This document shows, one piece after another, positions 8,245 to 17,336 of a DNA stretch of 64,000 bases (its first letter is position 1; the number at the start of each line of letters is the position of its first letter). The position numbers and the translations under genes are program-made. Source of the DNA: Rhodospirillales bacterium 24-66-33 (GTDB lineage: Bacteria > Pseudomonadota > Alphaproteobacteria > Reyranellales > Reyranellaceae); the NCBI GenBank assembly GCA_002281855.1, contig NCHQ01000024.1:80870-144869 (forward strand), written 5' to 3'. The notes below the pieces were generated by a model. The model did not search any database and was not told the DNA's origin. It saw only the letters and a list, made by a program, of their open reading frames with translations.

Positions 8245-9825
8245 ATGAAAAAAGTGATGAAGCGTACGCTCGCCGCGATGGTTGCCGGCGCGATTCTGTC
8301 CAGTGCCGGGCCGGTGCTGGCCCAGGGCAAGGTCGTCAAATTCGTCCAGAACGGCAACCTGACGATCCTCGATCCGATCTGGACGACGGCCTACGTCACG
8401 CGCAACCACGGCTATTTCGTCTACGACACGCTGTTCGCACAGGACGAGAACAACGTCGTGAAGCCGCAGATGGTCGACAAATACGAAGTGTCCGCCGACA
8501 AGACGGTGTGGACCTTCACCCTGCGCGACGGCCTCGAATGGCATGACGGCAAGCCGGTGACGTCCGAGGATTGCATCGCCTCGATCAAGCGCTGGGGCGC
8601 CCGCGACTCGATGGGCCAGAAGCTCATGGACTTCGTGAAGGAGTTCAAGGAGGTCAATCCCAAGACCTTCCAGATGGTGCTGAAGGAGCCGTACGGCCTG
8701 GTGCTCGATTCGCTCGGCAAGCCGTCGTCGCAGGTTCCGTTCATGATGCCGAAGCGGGTCGCCGACACCGATCCCTTCAAGCAGATCGACAGCCAGATCG
8801 GTTCCGGCCCGTTCATCTACGTGAATGCCGAATCCAAGCCCGGCGAGAAGCACGTCTACGCCAAGAACACCAAGTACAAGCCACGCGCCGAGCCGGCCTC
8901 GGGCCTCGCCGGCGGCAAGGTGGTCAAGGTCGATCGCGTCGAGATCATCGAGATGCCCGATCCGCAGCAGCAGGTGAATGCCATCGCCGCGGGCGAAATC
9001 GACGTCATCGAGCAGCCGCCGCACGACCTGATCCCGATCCTCAAGAAGGAAAAGGGCGTCACGCTCTTCAACTGGAACCCGCTCGGCCACCAGTTCATCT
9101 TCCGCATGAACTGGCTCCAGCCGCCGTTCAACAATCCGAAGATCCGCGAGGCCGCGCTGCTGAGCATCCGCCAGGAGGACTATCTCAAGGCGACCGTCGG
9201 CGAGCCGGAGTTCTACAAGGTCTGCACGGCCGCCTTCATCTGCGGCACGCCCAATGCCGTCAATGCGCCGGGCGACCTGTTCGTGAAGCCGAACTTCGAG
9301 AAGTCGAAGGCGCTGCTGAAGGAAGCGGGCTATGACGGCACGCCGATCGTGCTGCTGCAGTCGACGACCCTGCCGGTTCTCACCAACACGGCCCCTGTGA
9401 CAAAGGCGCTGCTCGAACAGGGCGGCTTCAAGGTCGACATGCAGTCCATGGACTGGCAAACCGTCGTCACACGTCGAACCAACAAGGGTCCCGTGAGTCA
9501 GGGCGGCTGGAATCTGTTCCATACGTTTTCGGTCGCGGCCGACATCCTGAATCCGATCTCGACCTCCTACATGGTGGCGAACGGCGACAAGGCGTGGTTC
9601 GGCTGGCCGAACGATCCGGAGATGGAGAAGCTGCGCGACGCTTACGCCAAGGAAACAGACCCCGTGAAGAACAAGGCCCTCGCCGCTGCCGTTCAGGCCC
9701 GGGCTTTGCAAACCGCCCAGTATGGCTGGATCGGCCAGTGGTACGGCCCGGGCGCCATGCGCTCCAACATCTCGGGCTGGCTCAAGGCGCCGGTTCCGGT
9801 GATGTGGAACATCGAGAAGAAGTGA
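8245..9825 (+). CDS. Peptide/dipeptide-type ABC transporter substrate-binding protein (family 5), copy 2
   Basis: A 526-residue paralogue of the preceding gene with the same landmarks (ILDPIWTTAY, FTLRDGLEWHDGKPVTSED, RDSMGQK) and near-collinear alignment throughout. A basic N-terminus (MKKVMKRT) and hydrophobic signal end near PVLAQ (residue ~29). The ATG at 8245 follows a strong GGAGGGGG ribosome site; in-frame starts further upstream lie inside the previous gene region and lack one. Tandem duplication of the binding protein suggests that two related ligands share one importer. Many differences are spread over the whole length, so the duplication is not recent. Confidence 0.93.
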   Translation: MKKVMKRTLAAMVAGAILSSAGPVLAQGKVVKFVQNGNLTILDPIWTTAYVTRNHGYFVYDTLFAQDENNVVKPQMVDKYEVSADKTVWTFTLRDGLEWHDGKPVTSEDCIASIKRWGARDSMGQKLMDFVKEFKEVNPKTFQMVLKEPYGLVLDSLGKPSSQVPFMMPKRVADTDPFKQIDSQIGSGPFIYVNAESKPGEKHVYAKNTKYKPRAEPASGLAGGKVVKVDRVEIIEMPDPQQQVNAIAAGEIDVIEQPPHDLIPILKKEKGVTLFNWNPLGHQFIFRMNWLQPPFNNPKIREAALLSIRQEDYLKATVGEPEFYKVCTAAFICGTPNAVNAPGDLFVKPNFEKSKALLKEAGYDGTPIVLLQSTTLPVLTNTAPVTKALLEQGGFKVDMQSMDWQTVVTRRTNKGPVSQGGWNLFHTFSVAADILNPISTSYMVANGDKAWFGWPNDPEMEKLRDAYAKETDPVKNKALAAAVQARALQTAQYGWIGQWYGPGAMRSNISGWLKAPVPVMWNIEKK

Positions 9826-9832
9826 AACTGAT

Positions 9833-9878
9833 CTCCATTCCGACCCTCTCCGGCCACCGGCGGAGGGTCGGAATGGAG
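9833..9878 (+). terminator. Intra-operon hairpin between binding-protein and permease genes
   Basis: A perfect 16-bp stem (ctccattccgaccctc / gagggtcggaatggag) encloses a 14-base loop that can itself pair (ccgg/ccgg). No T run follows. The place, directly after the binding-protein genes, is typical for structures that protect upstream mRNA and lower permease expression. Confidence 0.65.
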
Positions 9879-9905
9879 GCAGTCAGATAAGGTAAACCGC
9901 ATACA

Positions 9906-10847
9906 ATGATCGATTTCATAGCTCGTCGTCTCATAGCCATCATCCCCGTGCTGGCGGTGGTGGCCGTGTTCGTCTTCCTCATGCTGCGATTGACGCCGGG
10001 CGATCCCGCCGCCGTCATTGCGGGCGACAACGCCACGTCCGATCAGATCGCCGACATCCGCAACAAGCTCGGGCTCGACGAGCCGATCTGGTCGCAGTTC
10101 GCCATCTGGATCGGCAATGTGCTGCAGGGCAATTTCGGTGAGAGCTTCTTCTTCAAGAAGACCGTCGCCGAGCTGATCGCCCAGCGCGTCGAGCCGACGC
10201 TCGCCCTCGCGGTCTGCACTCTGCTGTTTGCCGTCAGCATTTCCGTTCCGATCGGCGTCATGGCGGCCTACCGACAGGGCTCGCTGCTCGATCGCGCGGT
10301 CATGGGCTTCTCGGTGCTGGGTTTCTCCGTGCCCGGCTTCGTCATCGGCTACTGCCTGATCTATGTCTTCGCCATCGAACTGGGCTGGCTGCCGGTTCAG
10401 GGCTATGTCCGCATCGGGGTCAACTTCTGGCAGTTCCTCGAACGCATGATCCTGCCGTCGCTCACCCTGTCGGTCGGCTTCGTGGCGCTGATCTCGCGCA
10501 TCACGCGCGCTTCGGTGCTCGAAGTCCTGAATGAGGACTACATCCGAACTGCCCGCGCCAAGGGTCTGTCCAACCGTGTTGTGCTGATGCGGCATGCGCT
10601 GCGCAATGCCGCCGTGCCGATCCTCACCGTGATCGGCCTCGGCATCGCGATCCTGATCGGCGGCGCCGTGGTGACGGAAAGCGTGTTCGGCCTGCCCGGT
10701 CTCGGCCGTCTCACGGTCGAAGCGGTGCTGAGCCGCGACTTCCCGACCATCCAGACCGTCATTCTTCTTTTCTCCGTGGTCTATGTCGTGATCAATCTGC
10801 TCATCGACATCAGCTACACCCTTTTCGATCCGAGGATCCGGTATTGA
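9906..10847 (+). CDS. ABC transporter permease, DppB/OppB type
   Basis: A 313-residue inner-membrane permease of the DppB class. The N-terminus MIDFIARRLIAIIPVLAVVAVFVF with the following LRLTPGDPA motif is diagnostic, and the cytoplasmic EAA-like loop appears as DYIRTARAKGLSNRVVLMRH (about residues 210-229). About six membrane segments can be seen. It forms the channel with the next gene, whose TTG start overlaps its TGA stop by four bases. It belongs to the operon that begins with the two binding proteins. Confidence 0.95.
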   Translation: MIDFIARRLIAIIPVLAVVAVFVFLMLRLTPGDPAAVIAGDNATSDQIADIRNKLGLDEPIWSQFAIWIGNVLQGNFGESFFFKKTVAELIAQRVEPTLALAVCTLLFAVSISVPIGVMAAYRQGSLLDRAVMGFSVLGFSVPGFVIGYCLIYVFAIELGWLPVQGYVRIGVNFWQFLERMILPSLTLSVGFVALISRITRASVLEVLNEDYIRTARAKGLSNRVVLMRHALRNAAVPILTVIGLGIAILIGGAVVTESVFGLPGLGRLTVEAVLSRDFPTIQTVILLFSVVYVVINLLIDISYTLFDPRIRY

Positions 10848-11779
10848 GCGCGATCACCGAAGAAGTCGTCGACTCCGCCTCCATCGCGGCGGCGTCGACC
10901 AAGCGCAAGAGCCTCTGGCTCGTTGCACTCCGCAACCCCAACGTGATCATCGGCGGCATGATCCTGCTGACGATGCTGGTGATCGCCATTCTGGCGCCGT
11001 TTCTTGGCACCGTTGACCCGACGCGCATCGATCCGGCGGCCCGCAACAAGAAGCCGGGCACCGAGATCACCTATCGCCTCGACGACGGGACGACCATGAA
11101 GCGCGTCGCCATCATGGGCACGGACAGTCTCGGCCGCGACGTCTACAGCCGCGTGCTCTACGGCGCGCGCGTATCGCTGGCCGTCGGCGTCGCCGTATCC
11201 ATCATTTCGGTCCTCATCGGCATGGTGATCGGCCTGGTGTCCGGCTACGTGCGGTGGGCCGACGGGATCATCATGCGCGTCATGGATGGGTTGATGGCGA
11301 TCCCGGGCATATTGCTCGCGATCGCCCTCGTCTCGATCTGGCGCGCCGGCCTGATTACCGTGGTCTTCGCCATCGTCGTCCCGGACGTGCCGCGCGTGGT
11401 GCGCCTGGTTCGTTCGATCGTGCTGACGGTGCGTGAAGAACCCTATGTCGAGGGTGCGATCTCGGTCGGCACCCCGACCTGGATCCTGATGTTCCGCCAT
11501 ATCCTGCCCAACACCGTGGCACCGCTGATCGTGCAGGGCACCTTCCTGGCCGCTGCCGCGATCCTGACCGAAGCCGCTCTGTCCTTCCTCGGCATCGGCA
11601 TCCCGCCGGAGATCCCGAGCTGGGGCAACATCATGGCCGAGGGCCGCACGCTGTTCCGCGTGTTCCCGCACAACATCCTCTATCCCGGCATCTTCCTTGC
11701 CTTGACGGTGCTGGCCATCAACATCATGGGCGACGGTCTGCGCGACACGCTCGATCCCAAAATGAGCAAGAAAGTCTGA
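10844..11779 (+). CDS. ABC transporter permease, DppC/OppC type
   Basis: A 311-residue DppC-class permease. A cytoplasmic N-terminus precedes the first helix, and the next part contains the diagnostic MGTDSLGRDVYSRVLYGAR segment (about residues 90-108). The EAA loop appears as EEPYVEGAISVGTPTWILMF, followed by RHILPNTVAPLIVQ. The TTG start at 10844 overlaps the end of the DppB-like gene, giving the usual N-terminus for the class. Its stop overlaps the ATPase start (TGATG), so permeases and ATPase are translationally coupled. Confidence 0.95.
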   Translation: MSAITEEVVDSASIAAASTKRKSLWLVALRNPNVIIGGMILLTMLVIAILAPFLGTVDPTRIDPAARNKKPGTEITYRLDDGTTMKRVAIMGTDSLGRDVYSRVLYGARVSLAVGVAVSIISVLIGMVIGLVSGYVRWADGIIMRVMDGLMAIPGILLAIALVSIWRAGLITVVFAIVVPDVPRVVRLVRSIVLTVREEPYVEGAISVGTPTWILMFRHILPNTVAPLIVQGTFLAAAAILTEAALSFLGIGIPPEIPSWGNIMAEGRTLFRVFPHNILYPGIFLALTVLAINIMGDGLRDTLDPKMSKKV

Positions 11780-13410
11780 TGTCGACTGAAACAAAGAGGC
11801 CCGTCCTCGAAGTCCGCAACCTGAGCGTCGCCCTGCCCAAGGGCGGCGACCGTGTCCATGCCGTCGAAAAGGTGAGCTTCACCGTCAATCCCGGTGAGAT
11901 CGTCTGCCTCGTGGGCGAATCCGGCTCGGGCAAGTCGGTGATCGCCTTCACCGTCATGGGTCTGCTGGCCAAGGCGCTGAAGCCGACCTCTGGCGAAATC
12001 CTGCTCGAGGGCGAGAACATCCTGACGGCCGACGAGTCCCGGCTGCGCGAGCTGCGCTGCACGCGCATGTCGATGATCTTCCAGGAACCGATGACGGCGC
12101 TCAATCCCGTCATGACCTGCGGCGAGCAGATCGACGAGGTTCTGAACACCCACACCAACCTCGACGCCGCAACGCGCAAGGCCAAGATCATCGCCATCCT
12201 GGACCGCGTGAAGCTGCCGGAGCCGGAGCGGATCTACGCCTCGTTCCCGCACCAGCTCTCCGGCGGCCAGCGCCAGCGCATCATGATCGCCATGGCGCTG
12301 GTGCTCGATCCCGTCCTGCTGATCGCCGACGAGCCCACCACGGCGCTCGACGTCACCACCCAGGCCGAGATCCTGAAGCTCGTGGCCGAGCTGCAGGCGG
12401 GCCAGGGCACCGGCGTGCTGTTCATCACCCACGATTTCGGCGTCGTCGCCGAGATCGCCCATCGCGTCGCCGTCCTGCGCTGGGGTGAGCTGGTAGAGAT
12501 GGGCCCGACCGAGCAGATCCTGTCGCGGCCCGTTCAGGCCTACACCAAGATGCTGATCTCCTCGGTGCCGTCGATCACCCCCCTCCATCGCGGCGTACGG
12601 CGCGACGGCAAGACCGTCCTGCGCACCGAGAAGCTCGGCAAGATCTACACGGGCAACGCCTTCTTCCAGAAGGCGCGGGTCGTGAAGGCCGCCGTGGACG
12701 TCGACCTCGACATCCGACGGGGCGAGACTCTGGGTATCGTGGGCGAATCCGGTTCGGGCAAGTCGACCGTGGCACGCTGCATCGCCCGCCTGATCGACCC
12801 GAGCGAAGGCAAGATCTATCTCGGCGACACCGAGATCGCGACCATGTCGGCGCGCAAGCTGCGGCCGCATCGCCGGCGCGTACAGATCGTCTTCCAGGAT
12901 CCCTACCGTTCGATGAACCCCCGCATCACCGTGGGCGACTTCATCATCGAGGGGCCGATGAACTTCGGCCTCGGGCGTGAGGAAGCGATGGCCCGCGCGC
13001 GCAAGCTGATGGAAACGGTGCGCCTCGATCCCAACGCGCTCGACCGCTTTCCCCACCAGTTCTCGGGCGGCCAGCGCCAGCGCATCTGCATCGCGCGGGC
13101 GCTCGCCATGGAGCCCGAGCTGCTGATCGCCGACGAGGCCGTGTCGGCGCTCGACGTGTCGGTGCAGAAGCAGGTGCTGGAGCTCCTCGACGAGATCCGC
13201 GTCCGGCTGAACCTCGCCGTGCTCTTCATCACCCACGATCTGCGCGTCGCGGCGCAGATCTGCGACTACGTGGCCGTGATGAGCAAGGGCCGGGTCGTCG
13301 AATACGGCTCGGCCGAGCAGGTCTTCGGCTCGCCCAAGGCCGAGTACACCAAGGCCCTGTTCGCCGCGGCCCCCGGCCGCCACTGGGATTTCGGCAAGTT
13401 CGCCGCCTGA
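11779..13410 (+). CDS. Fused double ATP-binding protein of peptide-type ABC transporter (DppD-DppF fusion)
   Basis: A 543-residue protein with two complete ABC ATPase domains, equivalent to DppD and DppF in one chain. Domain 1 has Walker A GESGSGKS (residues 46-53), an LSGGQRQR signature and Walker B LLIADEPTTALD. Domain 2 has Walker A GESGSGKST (about residues 324-332), a FSGGQRQR signature and Walker B LLIADEAVSALD, where Ala replaces the usual Pro. The EPMTALNPVM and DPYRSMNPR Q-loop regions are typical of peptide importers. A small hairpin separates the gene from the acyl-CoA dehydrogenase. Confidence 0.96.
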   Translation: MSTETKRPVLEVRNLSVALPKGGDRVHAVEKVSFTVNPGEIVCLVGESGSGKSVIAFTVMGLLAKALKPTSGEILLEGENILTADESRLRELRCTRMSMIFQEPMTALNPVMTCGEQIDEVLNTHTNLDAATRKAKIIAILDRVKLPEPERIYASFPHQLSGGQRQRIMIAMALVLDPVLLIADEPTTALDVTTQAEILKLVAELQAGQGTGVLFITHDFGVVAEIAHRVAVLRWGELVEMGPTEQILSRPVQAYTKMLISSVPSITPLHRGVRRDGKTVLRTEKLGKIYTGNAFFQKARVVKAAVDVDLDIRRGETLGIVGESGSGKSTVARCIARLIDPSEGKIYLGDTEIATMSARKLRPHRRRVQIVFQDPYRSMNPRITVGDFIIEGPMNFGLGREEAMARARKLMETVRLDPNALDRFPHQFSGGQRQRICIARALAMEPELLIADEAVSALDVSVQKQVLELLDEIRVRLNLAVLFITHDLRVAAQICDYVAVMSKGRVVEYGSAEQVFGSPKAEYTKALFAAAPGRHWDFGKFAA

Positions 13411-13424
13411 TCCTCTCTCCGGGT

Positions 13425-13448
13425 CCTTCCCTCTAGCGGGAGGGAAGG
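13425..13448 (+). terminator. Hairpin between ABC operon and acyl-CoA dehydrogenase gene
   Basis: A 9-bp stem (ccttccctc / gagggaagg) with a 6-base loop and no T run. It ends just before the ribosome site of the next gene and could act as an attenuator or weak terminator. Confidence 0.45.
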
Positions 13449-13468
13449 GCTTGGAGGAGACTGGCACC

Positions 13469-15109
13469 ATGACTTCCGGCTTCCTCGAAGACGCTTCGTT
13501 CAACCAGTCGCCCGCCTTCGGCGACGTCGACCTGTTCACCGCCGACCGGCCGCTGGCCGATGCAGCGGCACGTGCGGGCCTCGACCTCGCGGCGCTCTCC
13601 GCCTGCGGCCGGGACTATGGCGCGGCGGAGACGCTCGATCTCGGACGGCTGGCCAACGAGAACCCGCCCCGGCTGCGCACCATGGACGGCAAGGGCAATC
13701 GCCTCGACCTGGTCGAGTTCCATCCCGCCTATCACGCGCTGATGCGCAAGAGCATCGGCCACGGAATCCACGCCTCCGCGCACGACGGCAGCGACCGGCC
13801 GGCGCCGATGTCGGCCCGTGCCGTCCGCCTCTATCTCGCGACACAGGCCGAGAGCGGCCACATGTGCCCGATCACCATGACGCATGCCTGCGTGGGCGCG
13901 CTCCGCTCCGAGCCGGCGCTGCTCGAAAAGTGGCTGCCGAAGATCCAGACGCGCACCTACGATCCGCGAGCGCTGCCGTGGTGGGAGAAGAACGGCGTGA
14001 CCCTCGGCATGGGCATGACCGAGCGCCAGGGCGGCACCGACGTGCGCGCCAACATCACGAGCGCCACCGCGCACGGCGACCATGTCGAGATCAGCGGCCA
14101 CAAATGGTTCATGTCGGCGCCGATGTGCGACGCCTTCCTCGTGCTGGCGCAAGCTGCCAAAGAAACCGGGAACGACGGCCTCACCTGTTACCTGATGCCG
14201 CGCTACCGGCCCGACGGTTCGCAGAACGCCATCCGCTTCCAGCGGCTGAAGGACAAGCTCGGCAACAAGTCCAATGCCTCCTGCGAGGTCGAGTTCCACG
14301 GCGCCTGGGCCGAGCGGGTCGGCGCCGAGGGCGCGGGCGTGCGCACCATCATCGAGATGGTGAACCTCACGCGCCTCGACTGCGCCATCGCCTCGGCCGG
14401 CCAGTCGCGCATCGCGCTCAGCCAGGCGGTCCACCACATCCGCAACCGCTCGGTCTTCCAGCGAAGGCTGGCAGATCAGCCGGCCATGCGCGCCGTCGCC
14501 GCCGACATGGCGCTGGAACTCGAGGCGCAGGTGGCGCTGGTGTTCCGCCTGATCCGTGCCGCCGAGCATGCGGCCCACGATCCGCGCGAGGCGGCCTACG
14601 CCCGGCTGCTGACGCCGGCCGTGAAGTTCCTCGTGTGCAAGAGCACGCCGCAGCTCGTCTACGAATCGCTCGAGTGCCTGGGCGGCAATGGCTACACCGA
14701 GGACCTTCCGCTGGCGCGCTACTTCCGCGAATCGCCGCTCAACGCCATCTGGGAGGGCTCGGGCAACGTCATGGCGCTCGACGTGCTGCGCGCCGCCGGC
14801 CGTCACCCCGAGGCGGCGACCGACACGCTGTCGCGCCTCGTGCGTACCGCCGACCAGGCCTTCAAGGCCGGTCCGCTGGCGCAGGCGCTGGAGCAGACGT
14901 TGAAGTCAGGCGCCGCCGAACGCCGCGCGCGTTTCCTGTGCGAGAGCCTGGCCAAGATCGCCGCCGTGGCGGCGCTGGTCGAAGCCGGTTCGCCCTTCGC
15001 CACGCTCTATGCCGAGACGCGGCTGGGCGGTTCGCCCTTCGCGCAGTTCGGCAGCGCCGATCTCGGCGACAGCGAAACGGCGCTGATGGACCGCGCGCTG
15101 GCCGCGTAG
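13469..15109 (+). CDS. Acyl-CoA dehydrogenase family protein, AidB-like
   Basis: A 546-residue FAD-dependent acyl-CoA dehydrogenase of the long AidB subgroup. In Escherichia coli AidB belongs to the alkylation response, but most relatives have unknown substrates. Family landmarks are CPITMTHACVGAL, the FAD/substrate segment GMGMTERQGGTDVRANIT (about residues 190-207), the HKWFMSAPMCDAFLVLAQ stretch and the C-terminal ECLGGNGYTEDLPLARYFRE with IWEGSGNVMALDVLR. The ATG at 13469 follows a GGAGGA site; a TTG at 13451 is less likely. It follows the ABC importer and could act on an imported compound, but that is only context. Confidence 0.9.
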   Translation: MTSGFLEDASFNQSPAFGDVDLFTADRPLADAAARAGLDLAALSACGRDYGAAETLDLGRLANENPPRLRTMDGKGNRLDLVEFHPAYHALMRKSIGHGIHASAHDGSDRPAPMSARAVRLYLATQAESGHMCPITMTHACVGALRSEPALLEKWLPKIQTRTYDPRALPWWEKNGVTLGMGMTERQGGTDVRANITSATAHGDHVEISGHKWFMSAPMCDAFLVLAQAAKETGNDGLTCYLMPRYRPDGSQNAIRFQRLKDKLGNKSNASCEVEFHGAWAERVGAEGAGVRTIIEMVNLTRLDCAIASAGQSRIALSQAVHHIRNRSVFQRRLADQPAMRAVAADMALELEAQVALVFRLIRAAEHAAHDPREAAYARLLTPAVKFLVCKSTPQLVYESLECLGGNGYTEDLPLARYFRESPLNAIWEGSGNVMALDVLRAAGRHPEAATDTLSRLVRTADQAFKAGPLAQALEQTLKSGAAERRARFLCESLAKIAAVAALVEAGSPFATLYAETRLGGSPFAQFGSADLGDSETALMDRALAA

Positions 15110-15121
15110 CAGATTGACGAC

Positions 15122-15754
15122 ATGATCGATCCGTCGACACTCATCCTCTTCGCCATCGCCTGCCTGGCGCTCACGGCCACGCCCGGCCCCGACATGCTGC
15201 TGATCGCCTCGCGCAGCGCGAGCCAGGGCAAGGCCTCGGGCTTCGCCACGCTTGCCGGCATCCAGCTCGGCACCTATTGCCATGCCGCTGCGGCGGCGTT
15301 CGGCCTGTCGCAGCTCTTCCTGATCGTGCCGCTGGCTTACGACATCGTGCGCTACGCAGGCGCGGCCTATCTGCTCTACCTCGCCTGGAAGACGTTTCGC
15401 GCCACCGGAGCGGCACTCGCGCCGTCCGACGGCCTGCGTGGTTTCTCGATCGCGGTGGTGTTCCGTCAGGGGCTGCTGACCAACCTGCTCAATCCGAAGA
15501 TGGCGTTGTTCGTGCTGGCGCTCTTTCCGCAATTCGTGCGACCGGAAGCGGGTTCCGTCGCGTTGCAGATCATGCTGCTGGCGACCGTGCTCAACTTGAT
15601 CGGCATCGTGGTCAACGGCGCGGTCATCCTGGCGGCGAGCCGGCTCGGCCGTGCCTTCAGTGGAGGCGGCCGCTTCCGGCGCGTTCCGCAGATCCTGCTG
15701 GGCACTGTGTTCGCCGGCCTCGCGTTGCGCCTGGCTTTCGACAGCAGGCGCTGA
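15122..15754 (+). CDS. LysE/RhtB-family amino acid exporter
   Basis: A 210-residue inner-membrane protein of the LysE/RhtB superfamily, which exports amino acids such as homoserine, threonine, lysine or leucine. The N-terminal LALTATPGPDMLLIASRSASQGKA region carries the conserved TPGPD motif. The segment RQGLLTNLLNPKMALFVLAL and the helix AGAAYLLYLAWKTFRA are also family hallmarks. About six helices are visible. It starts 12 bases after the acyl-CoA dehydrogenase, so the two may be co-transcribed. The substrate cannot be predicted. Its end lies five bases from the convergent MATE gene. Confidence 0.92.
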   Translation: MIDPSTLILFAIACLALTATPGPDMLLIASRSASQGKASGFATLAGIQLGTYCHAAAAAFGLSQLFLIVPLAYDIVRYAGAAYLLYLAWKTFRATGAALAPSDGLRGFSIAVVFRQGLLTNLLNPKMALFVLALFPQFVRPEAGSVALQIMLLATVLNLIGIVVNGAVILAASRLGRAFSGGGRFRRVPQILLGTVFAGLALRLAFDSRR

Positions 15755-15759
15755 GGCGG

Positions 15760-17109
15760 CTAGCGCTTCGCGGCAGGACGCGCCTGCCAGGGCCGCAGCA
15801 GCAGCATGCCGCCCATCACGAGACCATAGACGGCGAGCCCGATCCCTATCGCCCAGAACAGCGAGTCGAGCCCCTGCCCCAGCTCGATCGCGAGCCAGCC
15901 ACCGCCGACGGTGATGACCAGCCTCACCAGCACGGCGGCGACCGGCACGCCCATGCGACCGGCGCCCTGGCTGCCGAAGTGAAGCGTCAGGCCGAGGCCG
16001 TAGAGGATGTAGAAGGGCGCTGCCCGCGTGAGGTAGCCAACGCAGGCGGCGATCGTTGCGGGATCGCTCGTGAACAAACGCGACCATTGCTCCGGCAGGA
16101 GTGCGATCGCGCCCCCGATCACGCCGATCACCGCGGCAGCGAACAGGCTGCCGGTCCAGGCAACGCGGCGCGCCCGCGCCCAGCCATCGGCACCGGCGGC
16201 GACGCCGATCAGCGTCAGCATGCCGGTGCCGATTCCGTAGGAAATCGCACCCATCAGATTCTCGAGCCGCGATCCAATGGCGTAGCCCGCCAGCGCCGAC
16301 GTGCCGAAGCGGCCGACCAGTCCGGTCAGCACCATCGTGCCGATGCCACCGACCACGGTGACGGCCGACGAAGCAAGGCCGACGCCCATGATTTCCAAGA
16401 ACAGGCGGCGCTGCAGGCCACGCCCGCCGAGCGAGGGCGCAAAGCCCAGCCGGCCGCCCCAGATCGCGCGCGCTGTCAAGGCGAGCGATAGGCCCGACGC
16501 CGCCACGCCGGCCGCCGCGAAGCCCGCCACGTCCCAGCCCGGCCAGCCGCCAATGCCGAGCCCCAGCAACGCCGCCAACGGCACGTAGACCGCCGAGCCC
16601 ACGACGCCGAACCGCGCCGCCAAGGCCGCGCTGCCCACACCCCGCAGGATCGCCGACGCGAAGTTGGTCGCCCACACCAGCACGCCGCAGCTGAACCAGA
16701 CATCGCTGTAGGCGCGCGCCTGTCGCAGCACCACGCCCTCACCGCCCATCATGCGGTAGAGGAGCGGCGCCGCCGTCCAGGCAAACAGCGCGCAGAGCGC
16801 GGCGAAGACGAACGCCAGCACCATCGCGTGGATCACCAAGGCCTGAGCGTCCTCGCGCCGGCCGCCGCCCAGCGCGCGCGCCATGGAGGCCGCGACGGCG
16901 CCGCCCAGCCCGCCCGAGGAGACGTTCATCACCATGACGACGAACGGATAGACCAGCGCGAAGGCCGCCAGCGCGCCGCTGCCCAGCCGGCCGACCAGCC
17001 AGATCTCGGCCAGGACGACGGCGATCTGCACCACCATGAACGCCGTCGTGGGACCGGCGAGCCGCAGCAGGGAGTGCCCGATGGGCGCAACGAGGAGAGG
17101 ATGGGACAC
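15760..17109 (-). CDS. MATE-family multidrug/toxin efflux transporter
   Basis: A ~449-residue membrane protein with about twelve hydrophobic segments arranged as two similar halves, as in MATE (NorM/DinF-type) antiporters that expel drugs or metabolites using Na+ or H+ gradients. Typical stretches are RLAGPTTAFMVVQIAVVLAE, IWLVGRLGSGALAAFAL and, in the second half, GLVGRFGTSALAGYAIGSRL. A GTG at 17109 with a GGAG site eight bases ahead is preferred; a TTG at 17142 without a ribosome site would add 11 residues. It stands alone and converges on the LysE gene. Confidence 0.9.
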   Translation of the reverse strand: MSHPLLVAPIGHSLLRLAGPTTAFMVVQIAVVLAEIWLVGRLGSGALAAFALVYPFVVMVMNVSSGGLGGAVAASMARALGGGRREDAQALVIHAMVLAFVFAALCALFAWTAAPLLYRMMGGEGVVLRQARAYSDVWFSCGVLVWATNFASAILRGVGSAALAARFGVVGSAVYVPLAALLGLGIGGWPGWDVAGFAAAGVAASGLSLALTARAIWGGRLGFAPSLGGRGLQRRLFLEIMGVGLASSAVTVVGGIGTMVLTGLVGRFGTSALAGYAIGSRLENLMGAISYGIGTGMLTLIGVAAGADGWARARRVAWTGSLFAAAVIGVIGGAIALLPEQWSRLFTSDPATIAACVGYLTRAAPFYILYGLGLTLHFGSQGAGRMGVPVAAVLVRLVITVGGGWLAIELGQGLDSLFWAIGIGLAVYGLVMGGMLLLRPWQARPAAKR

Positions 17110-17336
17110 GAGGGGACTCCGGGAGAGCGATAGCGGCGGCAACGATGCGCCCGGCCCCTTGGTCGGGCGGGCGAGAGGGATCGTTAAAGTCGCGAGCTCA
17201 TGTACGGAGTCTCCCCAGCGGCGAGCACTATGGCTGCAGGTGTGCGCGCCGACAACCTGTTCGCTTTGCCGGCTGGCGCCGCGCCGCTACACTTCGGCCC
17301 AGCGTCTAGCCAATGTTCAGCGAGTAACTCCTTCCC

